Below are positions 57,590 through 64,000 of a DNA stretch of 64,000 nt, one piece after another. The translations under genes and the position numbers were made by a program. The first letter of the stretch is position 1. Every line of letters begins with the position of its first letter. The DNA lies in assembly GCA_022316685.1 (NCBI GenBank), contig JAKJHU010001511.1, positions 1 through 64,000 on the forward strand, given 5' to 3'. The notes under the pieces are model-generated. The model was given only the letters and a program-made list of their open reading frames with translations, was not told the DNA's origin and did no database searches. The stretch comes from Progne subis subis. Lineage: Eukaryota; Chordata; Aves; Passeriformes; Hirundinidae.

Positions 57590-58490
57590 GTGCCCTCGCT
57601 GTCCCCTGTCCCTGTGCGGCTCCGAGCTGGCGGCCGGGCCGGGCGGAGCAGCAGCTGCAGCCCCGGGTGTCCCTGGAGCGCTGGGAGCTGCCGCTGGCCC
57701 CAGGCGCTGTCCCCTGAGGAGCTGCTGAAGGACGGTGAGACTGAGGGGGCTGAGGAGGCGCTGACGCTGCAGGGACGGTGACCTTGAGCTGCTGGGGGGA
57801 CTGAGGGCTGTGGGGGAGCAGAGGGCGATGGTGGCCCTGAGGTGACAGGAAAGTGGCACAGGGGGTGAGGGAGTGGTGGCTCTAAGGGGATGGGATGGGT
57901 CTGAAGGGACTGAGTGGGGTGAGAGGACTGTGGGGGGCTGAAGAGACTGAAGGGGACAGGGCTTTGCCAGGGGACAGTGGGGCTGAGGGGATGGAGGGGG
58001 CCAGCAGGGAGCACAGAGGGCTCCGGGACTGCAGCTCTGCCAGGCCTTGGAGCCAATTCCAGAGCCTCCACCTTTGCCACAGCTGCCAAGAAGAGCTTGA
58101 GGACAGGCGAAGACCAACAGGAGCCGGCAGGGAGAAGCTGAAGACCACCAGAGAGAGCAGCGAACAGGGAGCTGCTGCTGCCAGCCCAGAGCCTGGGTGA
58201 GGCCACAGGGCCGGAGAGGCAGGGGGGAGTGAGGATGGGTGGCCCTGGGCTTTGGCCAAACATTTTCTTTCTAAGCCTCCTGGGGAAGCGCTGAGATTTT
58301 CCCTGACTGAACGGCAGGTGCTGCCAAGGGAAACGTCCCGATCCTGACTCAGTGTTCCCTTTGCTTCCCAGATGTCCCATCTGCTGTCCCTGTCCAGGAG
58401 AGCTGCTCTGCACGGGAGGAAGCAAGAACGGAGGGAAAGACTTTGAAGACTGGGCAGCTGGAATCCCTCTGCTTAGAGTTCTTTAATGAT
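57590..58490 (+). pseudogene. HSF5-like: Second HSF5-like 3' end, tandem duplicate
   Basis: 58,060-58,199 resembles exon 3 of the upstream gene (AGAGAGCAGCGAACAGG, then GCCCAGAGCCTGGGTGAG with a GT donor). 58,320-58,490 resembles its exon 4 (GACTCAGTGTTCCCTTTGCTTCCCAG acceptor region, then ...GGAATCCCTCTG). 57,590-57,735 is GC-rich with a GT donor and an EQQLQPRVSLERWELP-like reading that may be a diverged end of exon 1. The DNA-binding domain is absent. The order and spacing fit a tandem partial duplication of the HSF5-like gene. Confidence 0.55.
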
Positions 58491-60266
58491 ACATGGACTT
58501 AGGAGATTTATACCTGTCTATTTGTATTGATGCAGATGGATGGGCTTTTAGATTGTACAGTTACATATTCAGATATAGTTTTATGTATCTATTTATATAT
58601 ATTCTATGTAATACATAATATTTAATATATATTTACTTCTGTATTTTGAGGTGGTTATATATATATCTTTCTTTTAAAACATGTGGAGACGGATATTTGT
58701 ATAAATGTATCGACTGGGTTCTTGGTAGAGGGCTATTTAAATGGAGATCCTGATATTTTTGTATTCTTAGATGGGCTTTAAGCCCGTAGTAATATGTAAT
58801 AAATTAAGTTGTTAAACACCCAATTGATCTTTAGGGAGTTGTTTTAGAGGTTTGCAATAAATTAAGTTTTTGTTAACTGAAGTTGGTTTTGTATATTTTA
58901 CATAGCATTGTCATAAAAATCTAATAATTCCTTTTTCTAACATAAACTGAGATTGGCAGAGTGCTATATTGTCAGCATGGGTGTAGCAATTTGTAATAAA
59001 TGACATTTTTTACGTGAAATCAATTCTTGTGTATTTGTCGATCAGCAGTACAGCTGTAGCAATCTGCAAGAAATTAAAATTGCCAACTGCGATGGGTTTT
59101 TTGTGATTTGTGCTATCCAGAGCAATGAGCAGATGTAAATGCTGGAGGATTTTGGCCATGGAATTCTCCATCCATGCCCAGCACATGCCCCACCTGCACT
59201 CAGGCTGGGCAAGGCAAGCGCAGATTTGGGATGGCAGCAGAGCCACACCTTGGCCAAGAACTCCCTGCAAAGGCCTACTGAGAAAACTCTGGGACTCCAC
59301 GGAGCTTAGAACTCCAACCAGAGCCAGCCAGGGAGGACAAATCCAGCCCCCATGCCACGGGCAGCTCTTTGGGAAGCGCTCCAAGGTCCCTCTGAAGGTC
59401 ATCCTGGAGCCCAGAAGCCAACAGGGATCCTGAGCCAGCTCCGCTGCCTTTGGCAGCACTTTGGCAAAGGAGCTGCAGCAAGGGGGAGGCAGCAGTGACT
59501 GTGACTGCTGCAGCAAGGGGATGAAGGAAGGGCCAGGGACACTTGTGCTGAGATGCTCCAGAATCCAGAGGGATGGGGGAGAACTGGGAAGCAGCAAGTT
59601 CTCACAGCCTCTACAATGCTGGAAGCCCTTGGTGTGCAGTTCCCTGGAGGAACTGGCAGGGGAGTTGCTGCCAGGATCAGCCAGGAGCAGGAGGCAGCAG
59701 GATCTGCTCCTTTTCCTGCCTCTGTGTCCAGGTCAGGCTGGGATGGCCCCTGCTGCCACAGAGCCCTTGCCCATGGAGGCTGCAGGGTAAAAGCAATTCC
59801 AGTGCAAAGAGAGGCTTTGCAGTTGGAGTCCACTGCCCTTGTGTTTGGGGCTTGAATGGCTCTCATGGCAAAGCAGAGCAGGGAACCAGGGCTTTGGGAG
59901 GCAGAGCCTCCGAGGGAAAGAGAGATCAGGCACTCACATGCCTGAAACTCCTGCAGCTTCTCTCTGTAAATGAGAAAGCAAGCTGGGGAGAGGCACAAGC
60001 AGTGCTTCAAAAAAACATGGTGCCTAACAAGTGCTGTGGGAGAAGAAAAACAGGGAGCAACCTTGCCTTGTTTTCATAGCCTGACTTCTGCAGAGGAGAC
60101 AATGGGATGTATAGGAGGGGAGGGGAGGATAACTATGATAACCCAGTCTGCCTTGCTGTGTGCTGATACACTACCTCTAAGACTGTGTACACAGGGCCTT
60201 GGGAGATTTCTCTCTGGTTTTCAACAGGGCTGGGACGCAACTCCATGGGTCTCTTCCCATTCCCAG
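58491..60266. other. Intergenic, no gene recognised
   Basis: AT-rich to about 59,040, with repeated AATAAATTAAGTT near 58,797 and 58,855. Then mixed sequence with overlapping frames on both strands and no recognisable domain. Confidence 0.45.
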
Positions 60267-60538
60267 GTCTCCACAGGGTGCAGGTGGTTTCCAGCTCTGA
60301 CCTCCTGTCCAACAGAGAAGCCATGGATCCCAACAATACAGCTATGACAGGTGAGATTTCACCTTCCCACTGGGATCTGGGAGTTTTGCAGCATCCAACA
60401 ATGCCACCTGGATCACCCAGAGGTGCTGGGAATCCAAAGGGATCATGGTGGAACAGATGAAGCATTGCCTGGGACACACCAGTGTGGAAGGGCCCCCAAA
60501 ATACATCAGATATGGCTGGGAATCTCTGGAGCACAAAG
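60267..60538 (+). pseudogene. MHC class I-like: MHC class I alpha-2 exon, pseudogene
   Basis: 272 bp between a CCCAG acceptor and a GTAGGT donor, close to the usual alpha-2 exon length. It begins LHRVQVVSSSDLL. After a frame change near 60,353 it continues FPLGSGSF..., WITQRCWESKGI, EQMKHCLGHTS and YIRYGWESLEHK, the order of avian class I alpha-2. Both positions that normally hold the alpha-2 disulfide cysteines read Ser (VSSSDL and GHTS), so a folded peptide-binding domain is unlikely. No alpha-1 or alpha-3 exon was found alongside. Confidence 0.8.
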
Positions 60539-61276
60539 GTAGGTGTGGGAGGGGAGGGAATTCATATGGGAATATGGGATTCAGTAATGGGGGAACTTGG
60601 GAATGCAGGAATTCCCATGGAATTTCCATGGCTGGATGTCACTCTCATCCCAAATCAGGTAAGAATTCCATGGATGGATCTCCCCCTCAGCCCACTGCCA
60701 TGGGAATTCCATGGGGAAATTATTTGAATCAATGACCAATCCAATGAGGGCAGTGAAATGAGAAGCAATCCCTGCTGGGATTCCATGGGACACAAACGCC
60801 AGTCCTTTCCCCAGGCCGGCTCTGTTGTGCCCGTGGCAGGCCAGGGGAGTGCCCTGTCCCTGCCCTGAGCCCAGCACGAGCATTTCCTCGGGTGTTCCCT
60901 GCCCTGCCCGGGGCAGGAGGGCACTGCTGGAGCGGCTTTGGTGGCCCCAGGCACCCACATGGCTCCAGCCACTGCAGGTGGCTCCTTGGGAATGTTCCAG
61001 ACCAAAGCTTCAAGCAAACAACAGTTTGTGGAGGGGATTCTCCCCCCTTGGCCTGTGCTGGGAGCCCAAGGGCAACAGCCCGGGCACAACAGCCCAAAGT
61101 GTTGGAGCTCAGTGTCCCTCGGCCAGGCCGTGTTCCCTGGCTGTGCCCTGCCCTCAGCTGTCCCCTGTCCCTCAGCTGTGCCCTGTCCCTCGGCTCTGTA
61201 GGACTGGGGATGGCAGCAGGACCAGGGGCAGCCCTGGGGAGAACAACCCTGAGCCCCAGCTGGGCCAGTTCCCCTA
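60539..61276. other. Intergenic, no gene recognised
   Basis: 60,560-60,720 is rich in GGGAATTCCATGG-like short repeats. 60,830-61,270 is GC-rich without a recognised domain. Confidence 0.45.
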
Positions 61277-61827
61277 TGTGAAAAGTGCATATTATATGGC
61301 TCTATGCGAGATATTTACTATATGTATTATGTTGTATTGATTGTTAATGTTGTATTAATATTTTGATAGTATGGTAAATGTAGTTTTGTAGTTAAAACGT
61401 AGTTTTTATGTACCAACCACAGGAAAACGTAAATCTTTCAGAGAAAAAGAATTTACTACTTCCTTATCAGAAGAGACCAACTCCTCCTGCCTTGCTCAGC
61501 CCTGTGGACACCATAGAGATTAAAGGAAAAAAGTGATACTAACCAGAGACAATTCTTTGTTGAATGGAATTTATGCATCATGTATGAAATGTATGAATAT
61601 TCAACAGGCTATTGCTTTTAGGAGAAAATCCTTTGTTAACAGAGGTACCTTCTCCAGAGTTTTTTTGCTTGGGGAGGCACCCAGACGTCTGTAACTTTGT
61701 TTTTTATTGTCTCGTATTGTCCTAACTCTAATTGTTCAATTTTTTTACTCTAATTCTATTTTTATAACCAACTTACTTACTACTAAACTTTCAAAATTTT
61801 TAAAACAAGTGATTGACATTTTTCACA
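61277..61827 (+). mobile_element. Solo LTR, 551 bp
   Basis: TGTGAAAAGTGCATATTATATGG start and GACATTTTTCACA end, a form I recognise from passerine LTRs. Flanking pentamers CCCTA and CCCCA differ at one base, consistent with an old 5-bp target duplication. It sits at the start of the CCCAGT minisatellite. Confidence 0.8.
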
Positions 61828-63140
61828 CCCCAGTTCCCCCCAAGGGGGGCCCAGGTCACTCCCAGCATGGGCCCTGTGGCTCCCAGTCACCCCCAGTATG
61901 ATCCCAGTCACTTTCAGTTACACTCAGTATGATCCCAGTATCATCCCAGTCACTCCCAGTATGAACCCACTGTGATCCCAGCATGGTCCCAGGTGTTTCC
62001 ATTCACCCCTTAGTTCCAGGCCTCCCAGTATAGTTCCAGTCACTCCCAGTATAGTTCCAGTTACCCCCACTATGGCTATAGTTCGATTCCAGTATGAACC
62101 CAGTCACTCCCAGTATGGTGCCATTTGTCCCCAGCATGGTCCCAGTTGCACCCAGTTACCCAGTAAGGTTCTAGTCACTCCCAGTATTATTCCTGTAACT
62201 TCCTTTATGTTCCACTGTGATCCCAGTCACTCCTGGTCTCTCCCAGGAAATCCCAGTTTGTTTTACTCACTCCCAGTTGCTCCTTGTAGCTTCCAACAGG
62301 ATTCCTTGCTTGTAGCCATTCCCAGCCTCCTCCAGCATGATTCCAGTCCCTCCCTGTACATCCCAGTTGCCCCAGCATGGTCCCAGTTGCTCTTAGCCTG
62401 CTCCCAGTCACTTCCAGTATGATCTCAGTCACCCTCAGTGTGGTGCCAGTTGCTCCCAGTCTGATCGCAGTTGTCCCCAGCATGGTCCCATTTCCTCCCA
62501 GTGTAATCCCAATGCACAGCTCTAGTCACTCCCAGTACGATCCTACTCTGATGCCATCATGATCCCAGTTGCCCCCAGTATAGTCTCAGTAGCTCCAAAT
62601 TCCTCCCAGTCTGATCCCAGTTGCTCTCAGTGGCACCCAGCATAGACCAAATCATTCCAAGTATGATCCCAGTATGAGTACACTATGATCCCAGTCTCCC
62701 AGTATGGTCCCAGTCAATCCCACAGTCCTCCAGTGTAGAGCCAGTCCACTCCCAGGTGCTCTCAGTGTGTTCCCAGTTACCCCAATATGGTCACAGACAC
62801 CCCAGTATATCCCTGTTGCCCTCACCATACTCATAGTCATTCCAGACACATCCACTTGTCCCAGTAAGGTTCCAGTTTCCACCAGTATGATCCCAGTCAC
62901 TCTCAGTCTAATCCCAGTTTATCCCAGTTGGTCCCACGTTGATCCCTGTTCCCCAGTTCTGGTCCTGCTGGCTCCCCGTGTGCTCTGATCCTGCTCCCAG
63001 TGGGTGCCAGTCCTGGGCACGTGTCTCTGGTGTATTCCAGTGTCTCCCGGTGTCTCCGGTATCTCAGTCCATGCCAGTCTGTCCCAGTCCATCCCAGGCT
63101 GTCCCAGTCCATCCCGGTCCCTCCCAGCAGCCGCCACCCT
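61828..63140. repeat. CCCAGT-type minisatellite, 1.3 kb
   Basis: Diverged units of CCCAGTATGATCCCAGTCACTCCCAGT type. The 3' part (62,720-63,030) duplicates 50,480-50,790. Open frames through it are repeat artefacts. Confidence 0.9.
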
Positions 63141-63389
63141 TTCCCGGATCCTGCCCCTCCTGCCCCCCCAAGATGCTGCGGGGCTCGGGAGCTTCATGTT
63201 GGGCTCCCTCTGCCTGGGCTGGGGCTCGGCCTCCCCTGCGGGAGAAGGAGAGGGGGGTCCCCAGGGTTGTGTCCCCCCCTCAGAGCACGTGGACTCCCCC
63301 ATGTCCCCCCCATGCCGGGCTCACCCCCTTTTCTCTCCCCACAGCTCCTGACCCAGCTCCTGCTCCCCCCTGGGAGGGGTTTTGGGGAG

Positions 63390-64000
63390 CCCCCTGGCCA
63401 GCGGGGCCGGGCGGAGCCGCAGCCGCCGGGGATGGCGGCCGGAGCCCAGCCGGGATCTTGGCACAGCCAGAGGCAGCACAAGGAGCAGCACCGGCACAGG
63501 GCCACCACGGAGCTGCAGATGCTGCAGGAGCTGCACAGCCAGAGCAGGGACTCGGGGCAGGGAGCAGGGAATGGGGAATCTGTGGGGCTCCGTGGCAGCT
63601 GTGGGGCTGCACTGGATCCGTGGGGCTGCGCCGGGATCTGGGACGCTGGGATGCGCATCAGTGCAGATCAAGGGGCTGGGATGAGGCTCTGGGGGTCTCC
63701 ATCAGACTCTGGGGCTCCGTGGAATGGGGCTCCGTGGGGCTGGGACAAATCCCGGGTCTCCATGGGTCCAGTCCCTCCCCAGGTCTCCACACGCTGCAGG
63801 AGGTTTCCGGCTGTCACCTCCTGTCCCACAGGAGCATCCACGGATCCCATCGGCTCGGCTCCGACCGCCGGGAATTCCTCTCCTTCCAGTTGGGATCTGA
63901 GAGATTCGTGGTGGCCGCCGGCGCTGCCCAGGTCACCAAGAGGCGCTGGGAACATGAGGAGATCCAGGCTGAGGAATGAACAAATCCCCTGGGGCACACC
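63390..64000 (+). pseudogene. MHC class I-like: MHC class I alpha-1/alpha-2 pseudogene (runs off window)
   Basis: 63,390-63,555 resembles the C-terminal half of an alpha-1 exon in one frame (GMAAGAQPGSWHSQ, then HRHRATTELQMLQELHSQS). An acceptor-like CTCTCCCCACAG lies at 63,335-63,346. After an apparent intron of about 220 bp, an alpha-2 exon starts at 63,783 (acceptor CCCCAG): LHTLQEVSGCHLL, FLSFQLGSERF and QVTKRRWEHEEI follow in order, with the first disulfide Cys kept. A TGA at 63,977-63,979 ends the frame, and the GHT segment beyond it is in a shifted frame. The first half of alpha-1 and the leader are not recognisable. Confidence 0.72.

Noticed and set aside
57544..58425. 293-codon minus-strand frame
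   Set aside because: It is antisense to the second HSF5-like 3' end, whose splice borders and similarity to exons 3-4 are on the plus strand. The frame is Pro/Ser-rich low complexity.

Overview
The window is vertebrate nuclear DNA and almost certainly from a bird, most likely a songbird (Passeriformes). Four things point there: truncated CR1 LINE 3' ends, an intact olfactory receptor of the bird-expanded OR14 type, C2H2 zinc-finger genes of a family I recognise from songbirds, and several avian-type ERV/LTR families. There are no operons, ribosome binding sites or prokaryotic features. Most of the sequence is repeats, LTRs and segmental duplications. Only the OR gene and one retroviral gag frame look intact.

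Layout. 1-4141 is the left arm of a large inverted repeat. It holds the 5' part of an HSF5-like heat-shock-factor pseudogene, a gammaretrovirus-like ERV remnant pointing at it, and a 1.55 kb LTR. 4142-4560 is a retroviral protease remnant. 4.9-6.4 kb is zinc-finger pseudogene A. 6.4-17.4 kb is LTR, CR1 and segmental-duplication material. 17,597-18,532 (minus) is the intact OR gene. 18.5-28.4 kb is gene-poor, with a 59-nt poly(T), three tandem arrays and nested solo LTRs. 28,976-30,107 is zinc-finger pseudogene B, followed by a duplicate of the A flank. 32.4-42.0 kb is an inverted copy of 14.96-17.09 kb, split by a young 6.84 kb ERVL-type provirus (35,059-41,899). 46.4-47.9 kb is zinc-finger gene C, which is frameshifted. 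48.6-50.8 kb is a CCCAGT-type minisatellite interrupted by an LTR. 50,801-54,973 is the right inverted-repeat arm. It runs into a four-exon HSF5-like gene (54,414-57,136) and a second partial HSF5-like 3' end (to about 58,490). 60.2-64.0 kb holds a solo LTR, more minisatellite and two MHC class I pseudogene fragments.

How the pieces relate. OR14, songbird zinc fingers and MHC class I fragments lie together, so an MHC-linked microchromosome or another ampliconic, repeat-rich region is plausible, but the window alone cannot decide this. Duplication order can partly be read. The HSF5-like TAG codon and its upstream LTR predate the 4.1 kb inverted repeat. The ERVL provirus and an expanded minisatellite are found in only one copy of the 15-17/32-42 kb inverted duplication, so they came later. 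The strongest candidates for further work are the LTR/HSF5-like unit carried in both arms, the tandem HSF5-like copies, the X-box-like 41-bp array, and the young ERVL provirus with long tRNA-Lys complementarity at its primer site.
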